In this document: positions 22,637 through 32,435 of the stretch, in pieces | Layout: each line of letters begins with the position of its first letter | Numbering within the stretch: position 1 is the first letter of the stretch | Source: Aurelia coerulea | Lineage: Eukaryota > Cnidaria > Scyphozoa > Semaeostomeae > Ulmaridae | Reading direction: 5' to 3' | Assembly: GCA_039566865.1 (NCBI GenBank) | Contig: CM076957.1 | Span: 8,007,896-8,071,895 of the forward strand | Length of the DNA stretch: 64,000 bases | The notes under the pieces: generated by a model | What the model was told of the DNA's origin: nothing | Databases searched by the model: none | What the model saw: the letters and a program-made list of their open reading frames with translations, nothing else | Translations under genes and position numbers: made by a program

Positions 22637-23512
22637 GGGATGTTCTTTTAACCGGACCCTACGACCCTACGACCCCGGACAATACGACCACCGACCATAC
22701 GACCATACGACCATACGACCGCACGACCCAAGTTTTACAAAATGTTATCATTATTTATGACTATTTAGTTTCATTTATATTTGATTATTTAGAATTTATT
22801 TTGCTGTGATGGAGATCTATCAAGCGAGGATGTTGCATATGTGTGCATGCAGTTTTCAAACGTAAACATTTTACATAACTGCGCACCAGTGACCTTTGTC
22901 ACGCGAACAATTTGACTGGTTTCCAGTCAGTGAAATTATATTGTAAATGAGAGAAAATGTTGCCCTGATACTGAGTAGAAGGCTGCGACTGAGCGACCTT
23001 ATATTGTGTAAAATTCAGCCCACTTGGAAAATTCCAGTTGCTTTTATGGCCTTAAAACTTGCACATTCATAAGTTTGGTTTCTTTTATTTGATTCAAGCA
23101 AATAAGTCTATACATTGGATTTTAAAGGGAATCTAAGCATATATAAGCCCTCGATGAAAATAGCCGTGCGAAGACAATAGGCTATGACATTCTATGTTCA
23201 TTTATTGGAAGTTTTGTTTACAAAGGCTGGGTTATTAATTTCTGGTTTCATTCTTTGCTCTGTCCGAGTTCATCGAATTCGCCTAGCCAGGTAACATTGA
23301 CACCTAAAGATGTCTAGTGTGTTCACCAATCAACCATCAGTGGGTCCTCCAATACAAGCATCACGTGGCTCTTTTTTGCTAATCTCTATCATAGCAAAAT
23401 AAATCTAAATAATGAACTTGGGTCGCAGGGTCGTAGGGTCGTATGGTCCTGGGTCGTATGGTCCGGGGTCGTAGGGTTGTAGGGTCGTAGGGTCCGGTTA
23501 AAAGAACATCCC
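22637..23512. mobile_element. Nested TIR element with 9-bp TSD and minisatellite arms
   Basis: The termini GGGATGTTCTTTTAACCGGA and its complement are perfect. Inside them each arm is built of short TACGACC-type repeats (22667-22732 on the left, about 23418-23490 on the right). GATAGTGAG is duplicated at 22628-22636 and 23513-23521. A 9-bp duplication points to a Mutator-like element, without protein evidence. Confidence 0.75.
22912..23045. mobile_element. Diverged copy of the 161-bp CAGTCAGTGGAATTT MITE
   Basis: TTTCCAGTCAGTGAAATT, GAGAGAAAATGTTGCCCTG and TGTGTAAAATTC follow the order of the MITE at 28323-28483. It lies inside the element at 22637-23512. Confidence 0.6.
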
Positions 23513-23860
23513 GATAGTGAGCCAGCCCCGAGCCAGCCCGGCCTTTGGGTGCCACGTGCCGTCTTTCTTTTGTGTAAATTTGAAAGAATGCGGAAATCAT
23601 TTCCTGTTCTTCCAATCTGCTAGATTCTGCGCGTGTGTACAGGTGGGCTAGCCCCTTTCTTCCGTTCATATGAGAAAAGTCCGCCCGTTTGAGGAGGGAT
23701 CCTGGCACTCGATAACGAGGATCTCGGCAAGACGGGCCAGCCCGGTATACATATAAACGCAAACTGCTGTTTACAAAGCTGTGACCAAGTAAGTAGGATC
23801 TCACCTGAAGGCGAACCAGCTCGCTAACGGGCCAGCCCGCCTCATATAAACAGGCCCTTA

Positions 23861-24972
23861 GACAGAGCCATTATGTCACTTAAGTGTGGTCAAATTGAGT
23901 TTCCGTTTGAGTGGCATAATTGCTCGAAGGCCCTCAAGGTCACGCCAATCTGCTAGGCGCGGGGAATCAAATGATACTTTCGCAGGCAGGAGAGGTAGAG
24001 ACAGAACGAGAAGATAAATTATGACTCTCTCGGCAAGTGTAAAACGCAGGTTTGCAGATTGGTAAAACGCAGGCTTGCGGGTCGGTAAAACACAGGCTTC
24101 AGGCCAAAGGGCTCTGGCTAGAGGCGATGGGCCTGCTATTCAAAGCCACTCATGTAATTGAGTTTTGTAGAGCAATGGATGAGCCTGAAAAGCTGTTGCC
24201 CTGACTGAAGCAGCAGGAGGTGGGCGTTGCATTGGTTACTGTGGTTATTGCAAACAATCGACTTTTGAAGGTAAATTATCAACGTTTTTCCTTTTCTGTT
24301 CAAACTTGGCGATTTGGTTAAAAAAACTAATCGAAGGCGACGAGGATGCACAACGCTGGTATGATAATGACGTACAACGGATCATGTCAAATGGGCATTT
24401 GGTGTGCAACATCCAACGAGAAATGTATCGTCATGCTTCGTTTTAGAATAGGCAAGCTGAAGGAAATTTGCCCCTCAGAGAACTGTGTGCAGTTGGCAAT
24501 GCCACTGAAAACCCTTGTGGATTTCGAAGTTTCCTACCTTAGAAACGCGGGTCAGGCCATAGTAATAAGTTTCTTAAATCAAACATGAAAGTTTTCGCAT
24601 TTTGCATTTTGATACTAAAGGTTTCTAAATTGTTCCTAGTTTTGAATTCATGAATTGTCATATAGTCAGAAGTCTTCAACTATAGTCAAGATTTTGCAAT
24701 AAACAAAGAAGCGCCCTTTCTCTTTTCAGGAATTGCCCCTTTAGTTTAAGTTTAATAAAAAAGATGCCCCATTAATTGGTGCACCATGCTAATGTGGTGT
24801 AATAAGGTAGATGAGACCTGATGAAGCTGCGACAAGTTGTGCACATCAAATTTTGCAGCATTAAAAGGATTGTGACTGACATTTTCATATTGGCGGAATC
24901 CAGATTTGAAACAAAAGGTTCAATTTGATGAGTTTTCATTATCAATTCTACCAAGTGTTCCAGAAATAAATG
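23861..24972. other. RIM intron, no exon seen
   Basis: It includes three tandem 22-23-bp units (GTAAAACGCAGG-TTGC) at 24039-24104. The open frames at 24136-24351 and 24346-24588 have no recognisable similarity. Confidence 0.45.
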
Positions 24973-24977
24973 ATGTA

Positions 24978-25505
24978 GATTTGGTTGGATCCAGCGATGA
25001 GAATTTACCTTTATTAGATGACTAATCAATTTAAAAAAATTCCTCAATAGTTAACTTCAACATGGGTACGTCGTTTGATGATACTGGTGCTTTGAGAGAT
25101 CAAATATCAATCTTGAAAGTTCAAAGTTGCTGTTACCTAAAGAACAAGAGCTTTTGCGTTTTGGCCCAAGCAAATTCTTGAAGCACAGTGAATAAATCAA
25201 CATTATCCTTGATAATGTTTTGCTTTTTACTTTTAAGTTTGCTAGAAGTCACCCATTGTGTCGTTATTTTTTCATTTTTCTCTATTTTCAGTTTAAAATC
25301 TCGATGTGCTCCATGAATTTTGCTCAGGCCAAAAGGTCAAAGCTGTGGTTTGAACATGGGGCAAATTTGAACTTTCAATTTTAACATTTTATCAAAGCAC
25401 CAACAAAAGAGATACTTATGTTCCGATTGACTATCGAGAAACATTTTGAAATTGGTCAGCCATTGATTAAAGTAAAATTCTCATCACTGAAACCAACCAA
25501 ATCTG
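24978..25505. mobile_element. Foldback TIR element, 528 bp, TA target
   Basis: Left GATTTGGTTGGATCCAG and the complement of the right end GATTTGGTTGGTTTCAG start arms of about 180 bp that also share GATGAGAATTT and TGGTGCTTTGA. TA flanks both sides (24976-24977, 25506-25507). It ends 89 bp before the donor of the RIM exon on the minus strand. Copies are at 38994-39552 and, partly, at 17692. Confidence 0.75.
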
Positions 25506-25594
25506 TATACCGTTTCCTTGGACATCCGTTATAAGTTGTCAAAGAGAATGAATCCTTCAAATCTCATTTTCAGTTTGGTGAATAGACTTCTTAC

Positions 25595-26149
25595 CTCGCC
25601 ATTATCATTTTCATCATGTAATATTCCTTTAGGCTCCATTCCGTTTTGCTTCTCTACGTCTTGAATATACTCATCGTGTGTATGAATAAGATCATTTTCA
25701 CCAAAAGTCACCGTCTTTTTCTTAGAAGGAACATCTCCTGAAATACTACTGCTGTCACTATTGTCTGATCGATAATCTCTTCCTTGTCGCCTGCTTGATA
25801 TAATTTCACTTGAATCTAGCGATTTTGTGTGGACTAAAATAGGTTTCGTTACTTCAGGGCTGGACCCTCCGCTGTAAATCGATTCATTCCCTGGTTTAAG
25901 AACACTCCTGTTGCCATGATCAGGTCTGCTTTTCCGAACGATAATAGGCGATAATGCAGATTTTATAGGCTTGTTCAATTCAGAATTCTTCAATTTTCGA
26001 TGAATCGGAGATTGCGTTGGGGGAGTGTGCAATTCCGCCTCAATTTCTTCGATTGTTGATTTAACTTTAGATTCTTTGCCGTGAAACCAGGATCCTGTTT
26101 TAGCCAGGAGCTCTTGTTTCTTTCTGCATATCACGCACAGCCAGTAAAT
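25595..26149 (-). CDS. Rim: RIM homologue, exon with end of zinc finger and linker
   Basis: The exon opens after acceptor TCTGCTTTCAG with IYWLCVICRKKQELLAKTGS followed by WFHG. This matches the final Cys pair and following helix of the RIM Rab3-binding zinc finger (vertebrate WVCNLCRKQQEILTKSGAWF). A low-complexity Ser/Lys/Pro-rich linker follows, with KKKTVTFGEND and KGILHDENDNGE before donor GAG|GTAAGA. It is 185 codons, phase 0 at both ends. Translation runs past the donor to 25529, but that part is intron. The protein would tether Rab3 vesicles at presynaptic release sites. The earlier Cys pairs of the finger must lie in an upstream exon (above 26149) that I could not find. Confidence 0.8.
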
Positions 26150-27345
26150 CTGAAAGCAGAAGATTCATTGAAATCATCTAACGAGAATTCAAGGTAGGCT
26201 ACTTCAATTTTCTATCACTTACAATAGATGAGTTAATAAAGTCACCAGTGCTTGAACAACCATACAATGGAATCAGCCAGTGTTTGAACAACCGTACTAT
26301 AGAATCAACCAACTAATCGTAAAATCCATTTGAACGATTTGTACGAACAAACTAAACTAGATTCTCTAATGAATTTGAAGAATGATCTAGACCAATTTCT
26401 TCGAATTTCTTAAAGCTGAAAGCAAGGATTACAATTGATGCCTTGTTCTTGCTCTCCCGGTGTAAACATTATTTTAATTCATTTTAGTGAAAAAATTCTT
26501 CTGAATGCACTTCAAATCAAGAAGAAGGTCTTATCTTAAAACATCATACAAGATAAGTCTCGAAAATTTCAAATTATATTAGACAAAAAACCAGCTGACA
26601 AATGATAATTTTTCGGCATGTAAAGGGAAAATGAAGCATTTAATTAGTCTTAACTTAGTTTATTGTATGTTCTTTAAGAAATGGCCTCTGGGTAGTCGTG
26701 ATTTTATGCTCCCCGGCTATCGTCCTTGTGGTGTTGTTGAGTAATTTGTATTGTCTTAGATAATTTGCCTTTGCAATAAAATTTAAAACAATTTACTTTA
26801 TATTTTCTCATCGATGTAAGTGGCCATTGTAGTTGGAACTCGGTGACATCACGTCCTTTCTAGCTATGGCAGCCAAAGAACATAATTGTAAAATTGTCAG
26901 CAGACCTTACAACTGAAAAATGCTATGAACGACTGCAATTAAATAAATACTCATTACGTTGATGCAGTAAATGTTCACATCTGAGTTGGCCTTTCCAATA
27001 AAAAAAGATTTCATGCTGCTTGATTTAATGGTTTGAAAGGGCCTTTAGGTACTTTGCTATAATTGTTATTGACGATCTATGACATCTTGATCACTTTCAG
27101 GATTACAGCTTTTTTGTGTCTCACTCAATTTTGAGGTTGTGACGTCTTCAAATCGCAAAATCGCCAACCTGAAAAACCACAAATATTTGCATACCACCAC
27201 ATGGAAGACAAAAACTATGGTCTCCTTGAAGATCGCATCTTTCTTCCCCCAGTAATTTAGGACTTGCGATGATTCAATTTTTTTCAAAATTTTTCATGAA
27301 GTTTTCAAAAAAAAAGAATAACGTCATAATTCAGAGAATACTCAC
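26150..27345. other. Probable RIM intron, no exon assigned
   Basis: The missing first half of the zinc finger was sought here on the minus strand and not seen. GGAACTCGGTGACATCA at about 26836 resembles GGAACTCACTGACAATA at about 12299, a possible dispersed repeat. Confidence 0.35.
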
Positions 27346-27366
27346 GATAAAATTCGCCAACATAGA
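27346..27366 (-). CDS. Candidate 21-bp micro-exon
   Basis: Bounded by TTTGTTTTCAG and GTGAGT, it encodes SMLANFI in phase 0 at both ends. It follows the candidate exon at 27523-27582 in phase and would join in phase to the RIM exon at 26149 or, alternatively, to VGDFAI-stop after an acceptor at about 27168. No homology was recognised. Chance splice signals are a real possibility. Confidence 0.25.
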
Positions 27367-27522
27367 CTGAAAACAAACGAGCAGAATGAAGATTTGACAG
27401 CCATGCTATCATTACCATAGAATATTTTAGCAATAGCGAGGAGGGCTCTCCTTACTCATCCAGTGTTAAATTGTTGAAGCATTGAATTTACACACACACA
27501 AAAATGAGAACACACTACTTAC

Positions 27523-27582
27523 TTCTACTCCAGTCGTGATTGCTTTAATATCTTGTACTAAGGTGAAAAATGATCTTGGCGA
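27523..27582 (-). CDS. Candidate 60-bp exon
   Basis: A good acceptor (CATTTCTTTTCAG) and donor (GAA|GTAAGT) frame 20 codons, SPRSFFTLVQDIKAITTGVE, phase 0 at both ends. The other two phases contain stops. The product is not recognised. It could be an upstream RIM exon or part of a separate minus-strand gene. Confidence 0.3.
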
Positions 27583-27599
27583 CTGAAAAGAAATGGAAT

Positions 27600-28322
27600 T
27601 TAGTTAAACCGAGGGTAGAATTTGATATTTAGAATCGGAAATATGCATACAAGTAAAGAAATAATCACAAGGTTTCTTCGATAAGACATATATAATTTAA
27701 CAAAGAATTTCAAAAATCATGCTGAATTTTTCAAAAATTTTTATCTGTGATTCTTATCAATAAACCTTCGAGTTCACTGATACAGATCGTTGATTGAAAA
27801 CTTTTAAATGTTTGCTAGTTTTAAATGTTTGTAAATATGCCAGAGGAGGATTTCACCAAACTTGATGAAAATGCAAATAATATATGTCCCAAGAGACGGA
27901 GATTAGTGACGAAGAAAATAGTTGGTCTTACAATAAAAAAACGTGCAAAATATGGAGACATTTTGACAAGTTTTTGAACTTCAGCTTCTGCAAGTTGAGT
28001 GCACAAGAACGTTAAGCATTTCCCAGGGAATTATATGTGACAGAAGCATCACGACATTTGATAAGATTTGGTAATTTGTATAAAAACAGATGACTTAATG
28101 GGCCGTCAGAAGCAACAACTTTCAGAAACTGGCTTCTCTCTCTATTAAATGAAATAAGAAAACCCATTTTTAATCGGCAGTTATATCTAGAGATGGAGGG
28201 CAAGCATTAAAGGAGCTCGGTCTCCAAATTGAAAACAAATATCTAAGCAGCATTGATTTAGGCCTGTTTCTGTTATTTTCTGCAATTTGTTAGGTGGTTT
28301 CAAGCAAACCACCCAAACGTAA
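27600..28322. other. No gene seen
   Basis: Two minus-strand open frames of about 60 codons (27821-28006, 28012-28203) have no recognisable similarity. Confidence 0.35.
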
Positions 28323-28483
28323 AGGCTGATTTCCAGTCAGTGGAATTTTCCGAGCGGGCGGAATTTCTGTTGTATTCGAGAGAAAATGTCGCTCTGGCAT
28401 TGAATAGAAAGTTACGGCTGAGAGACCTTTTATTGTCTAAAATTCCGCCCGCTCGGAAAATTGCAATGACTGGAAATTAGCCT
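28323..28483. mobile_element. 161-bp MITE with TAA target duplication
   Basis: The ends AGGCTGATTTCCAGTCA and, as complement, AGGCTAATTTCCAGTCA extend into matching TTTTCCGAGCGGGCGGAATT. TAA flanks both sides (28320-28322, 28484-28486), as in PIF/Harbinger MITEs. It has no ORF. A diverged copy lies at 22912-23045. Confidence 0.85.
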
Positions 28484-29640
28484 TAACTGTCAAAAAAATC
28501 CGCTTATAGCCGAGAAATCATGAGAGGTATTAATGTTTCGTTTCGTTCTCTGTGAATTACAAAGATTTATCCTCCAAATAACACTTTCATTTTGAAAAAA
28601 AAATACGAAAAGTCTGTGTCATAGTGTCTTTCAAAAACTGGAAAATCAACACAAATTTGCAAAACTAGGCCTCTTTAAAAAGGCTGCGCCACATGAAATA
28701 TTGCATTTAGCACATCGGTAACAGAACGAGAAATTTGATGGGATCCGCATAAAGCCTCGTACTTTCTCCTAATTTGAGCTATTCTTATGGTCATATTCTT
28801 TGCGAGAATTTGATGCATTATCTCACATTTTATCACATAGCTTTGAATTATCGCATTTTCTCACAGCATTATAATGCGAAAATTACTCGTTAGTGCTTGT
28901 TAAACTGCCAGCTTGCTCGATAAAAGCAGAGGATAAGTCGGATCAGTGTCTGATATGAGTTATAAGCGACATGACCTACATCTACTTATCATTTGACTCA
29001 GAGCGTAAACGGTGTATTTCTGGAATGGTGACCGCAGATGAAAATGAAGTTCAAGTTTCGTCATTGTAGTCAGCTGCGTCTTAATGTTAGCACATATTTT
29101 TTCATTTCATAATAAATTAAAAACTAATTAATATAAATAAATAAATACTGTACTGTCTTTAGCGTGGGAAGACAGAAGGTCATCTGGCCTCCAAAAAAAA
29201 CGGTACTTACAATTCTACAAATCCAACTTCAAGACGAAGGAATAAAATGAAACAAGGAACAAGAGACAACATACAAATGATCAAAAGAAAAGAAGGAGAC
29301 CGGCAGTCCCATACCAAACCATGCAGTTCGATTCCAAACGATAGCACATTATATGCTATCGGGAAATATAAATTGTTATTGTGTTCATAGGCGTGACTCT
29401 TATTCCAAATAGAATAATACGTGTAATGGCATTGAAGTCATTACTGTGGCACAAACATGAAATACAAAATTTGGTCGTCGTTTTAGGGTGCTTACTATTA
29501 TTATAAATAAGCTTTCTCGATAAAATCCCTCATAGCTTCGAAAAGGATTGACCGAACAACAAAGACTAAAATTCTGAATCCAGTTGGCAGTTAAACATTT
29601 GAAAATTTCTTTACTACGATACTCCTTGAACAATATCTAG
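28484..29640. other. No gene seen
   Basis: AT-rich. A direct run of ATAAATTA-type repeats lies at 29110-29145. No recognisable exon. Confidence 0.4.
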
Positions 29641-29643
29641 TTA

Positions 29644-30230
29644 ACCCTATCTCACCTAGGCGTTTTGAAGCGGCCAATACCTGAGGGGGGTGGGGGTGGA
29701 TTCCACCCCCCTCTCTTTCTTCGCTGTTTAATAGCTATGTTTATAGTAGCTATAGTCTTTAAACTTGTCAAATAGATGCACTTTGATGCAAACAATGAAA
29801 ATCACATGATTGAATTAAATTATCTCTATTGTTCTCGTTGCTATAACAATAAGAAGATTTTAAGTTATGATTATCATGATTATCACCAGCATGATTGAAA
29901 CAATGAAATGAGGCACTAAATTGATTTTATTTTTTTCCAAATTGAGTTGGATATCATCAAAATATATGTAAGCATAATTTGGAATATATTTGAGATTAAT
30001 ATCTGCAACAATTAAAAAAAGGTATACAAATTTTGTTGACTGCACAGTAAAACATTGGTTGCCATGGTTACAATGTTATATTTAGCATCTTGAAATTTTC
30101 CTCATTCGACACAGTATAGATATAAATTTAAAGTAGGGGAGTCTTGGCATCCTGCATTGCATATTTTAGCATTGGTGAATAAAGCTTGGTTGGAGAGGCG
30201 GACCCCCCCCCCCCCCCAGGTGAGATAGGG
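29644..30230. mobile_element. 587-bp TIR element, TTA target duplication
   Basis: Ends ACCCTATCTCACCTAGG and, as complement, CCCTATCTCACCTGG are inverted repeats. TTA flanks both (29641-29643, 30231-30233). Short C- and G-rich hairpin-like blocks (GGGGGGTGGGGGTGG with CCACCCCCC at 29686-29712) lie inside the left end and a C-run inside the right. The ends resemble the MITE at 4525-4673. Confidence 0.75.
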
Positions 30231-30233
30231 TTA

Positions 30234-31831
30234 GCAGGACGGTTTTTAATAATTTGAATTATTCGATAATTTTCAAATATAATAACTTCTTTCTTTGACG
30301 TTGTCCATGGACAAAATTGATGCTTGAGACTTCGTAAAAAACCATCACTCAAAATGCGTAATTTCTTTATGGGAAGCGAAACAGACTGGAAGATCAAAAT
30401 ATCATAAAATTGGTTCTTAGCGGAAATGATGGATCACAGTGGGATTCCGACTTTGAGAGAAAGTTAAAGCATATGAATAACCAGACCAGATGTTAATTCC
30501 CATGACCAAAAGAGAGAAAAATACGAATGTTCTAGCACTGGTTAAGCTAATAGCGAAATGTGGGGAAGACCGTCGGCAACATTGAAAGATGAAAATTGCT
30601 TCAATCGGTCATCAAATTTGCAAATCCACTGATAAGATTTCTGGAATATTTATAAGAAATTTTGGTCATATAATGTCTAGCTTAATATGCTTAGATCTCG
30701 GCTAATGTTAACAGGTCAGGAACTTCCATAGCAGCCTACTTTCATAAATCAAGCATTGCAGAGACGAACCACGGAGAAACTTCTCAAATGTTGACGTCCG
30801 CAAGTCTACACAAGAAGATTCACTGCTCACTGGTTTAAAAAGTTTTTTACAAGGCTCTGATCACTATTCAAAACATAATATTGATAGAGCAACAAATCAA
30901 TTTTAAAGAGTCACCAGAATTTGGTTTCATTACCGATTTTGGCTTAGTTTTATCGTCATTAAGTTTGTTATTAAGGTAGAAGACTAAATTAATCTTGGAG
31001 GTATTGCCAAGTGCCGGTTGTCAAAAAAAACTGTGTACAGGCTTACAAATAATCTGACGTCACAAGTTTCAACGAAACTATTCCAACATAATCCTTATTT
31101 CAATCTCCAATGGATAAAAAAAATTCAATTCACTACTTTTTTATGATCCAAGTTTCAGAGCAACAAAGCTTTACTCTTGGAGAACTCAACTAAATTACTT
31201 TGGGTTAAATGAAATGAAACATAACGACAGTTAGTGTATCTACTATATATGGTGTCTGAATATCTCAAACTTGCACACGAGCAATTGTCGTCGCCCAACT
31301 CCCGTGCAGCACATTATAACTGATCAATTTCTAAATCTCTCAACCACCACGAAAACAGTTTCCTTTCTGTCTATTCCTGTCCAATCTTTAGAAAAGTTGA
31401 TCAGTACTTTCTGAGTCATTTTTTGGTGTTTTCGAGAATGAAAATTTTAACAAATTTGGTTCTATCTCAAGGAACAATAAACAAACAAAAAATTGATGCA
31501 AAATTAGAATCAAATTATGGATTTCCGCCAAGGCTTAAGTAGTAAATCTTCAAAACTGTTCACTGTGTGATTTATCGTGGCCTGTCAAGCGTGGATGGAT
31601 ATCTTTTGGCGCACTCGGTAGGTCAAATTCTTAGTTTCTTCAAAAATCCTCAAAATATCCTTTTCATTTCAAGTTCTTTTTACACAATGTCTCTCGAATA
31701 TGAAACAGATTTTAGCCTAACGGAAAACTACTGTTCTTCCAGGGATTAAAGATAGGAAGCTCCCTGATACTTATAGGGATTTCATTCCACACAATACTAG
31801 CTGAATAGGAAAATCCGCTTCTAGCATACTC
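30234..31831. other. No gene seen
   Basis: AT-rich without recognised repeats or exons. Confidence 0.4.
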
Positions 31832-31833
31832 TA

Positions 31834-32433
31834 CAGGGTGAGTCAAAAAAAGAATCCCTGTTTGAAAGATCACAGATCCCTCGATATTGAGACAATAATG
31901 TTGGCAAATATGTCATTCAATAGCGAACCCGTTCAAATATATTCTAAATTTTACCTGCCGGAAATCAGCCACTCCGTTTCGAAATTATAAGAGATTTTCT
32001 GGAGACTTCCAAAAACTGCTTAAAATCACGATCCAATTTCTCGTATGTCTATGCCTTATAGCAATGGCTTTGGCACGTATTATCCCTTTGGGAGATGAAA
32101 ATGTCATCCCTGGGGGCAAAAAAGATCATTCCTGATGATTTCATCTTCCCAAGAGGATAAAACGTGTTAGAATGTGCTGAGCTCATTGAGATAACGCAGA
32201 AAACTCGGAAAATGCTGGTCGTTGTTTTGAGCCTGTTTTGAAGATTTCTCGAAAGGGCTTTCTGCAGAAAATCCCTCATAACTTCAGAATGGAGTGGCTA
32301 ATTTCAGTCAGGTAAACATTGAGGTCCATTTCAACATGTCTGCTGTTAAACATTATGATTCCCAATATCATCATCTTGATATTCAGGGAATGGTGATTTT
32401 TCAAACATGGATTCTTTTTATTGACTCACCCGG
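31834..32433. mobile_element. 600-bp mariner-like non-autonomous element
   Basis: Left CAGGGTGAGTCAAAAAAAG and the complement of the right end CCGGGTGAGTCAATAAAAAG begin TIRs of over 40 bp (both continue AATCC-TGTTTGAAA-ATCAC). TA flanks both sides (31832-31833, 32434-32435). Extended internal symmetry (CGATATTGAGAC against GATATTCAGGG) supports a palindromic MITE. No transposase. Confidence 0.8.
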
Positions 32434-32435
32434 TA

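Larger units (their letters stand above)
22548..23857. mobile_element. PIF/Harbinger-like TIR element, 1.3 kb
   Basis: Left end GGGCCTGTTTACATGAGACG and the complement of the right end GGGCCTGTTTATATGAGGCG continue matching through CGTTAGCGAGCTG, a TIR of over 40 bp. TTA flanks both sides (22545-22547 and 23858-23860). No transposase is readable. A second TIR element is nested inside. Confidence 0.8.

Noticed and set aside
22660..22735. Telomere-like or CRISPR-like short repeats (TACGACC)
   Set aside because: They are the inner part of a transposon's inverted arms and recur facing each other at 23418-23490; there are no spacers, and the sequence is eukaryotic.
25529..25594. Continuation of the 201-codon minus-strand frame past the GAG|GTAAGA donor
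   Set aside because: A good donor and the phase of the next exon place the exon end at 25595; the rest is intron.
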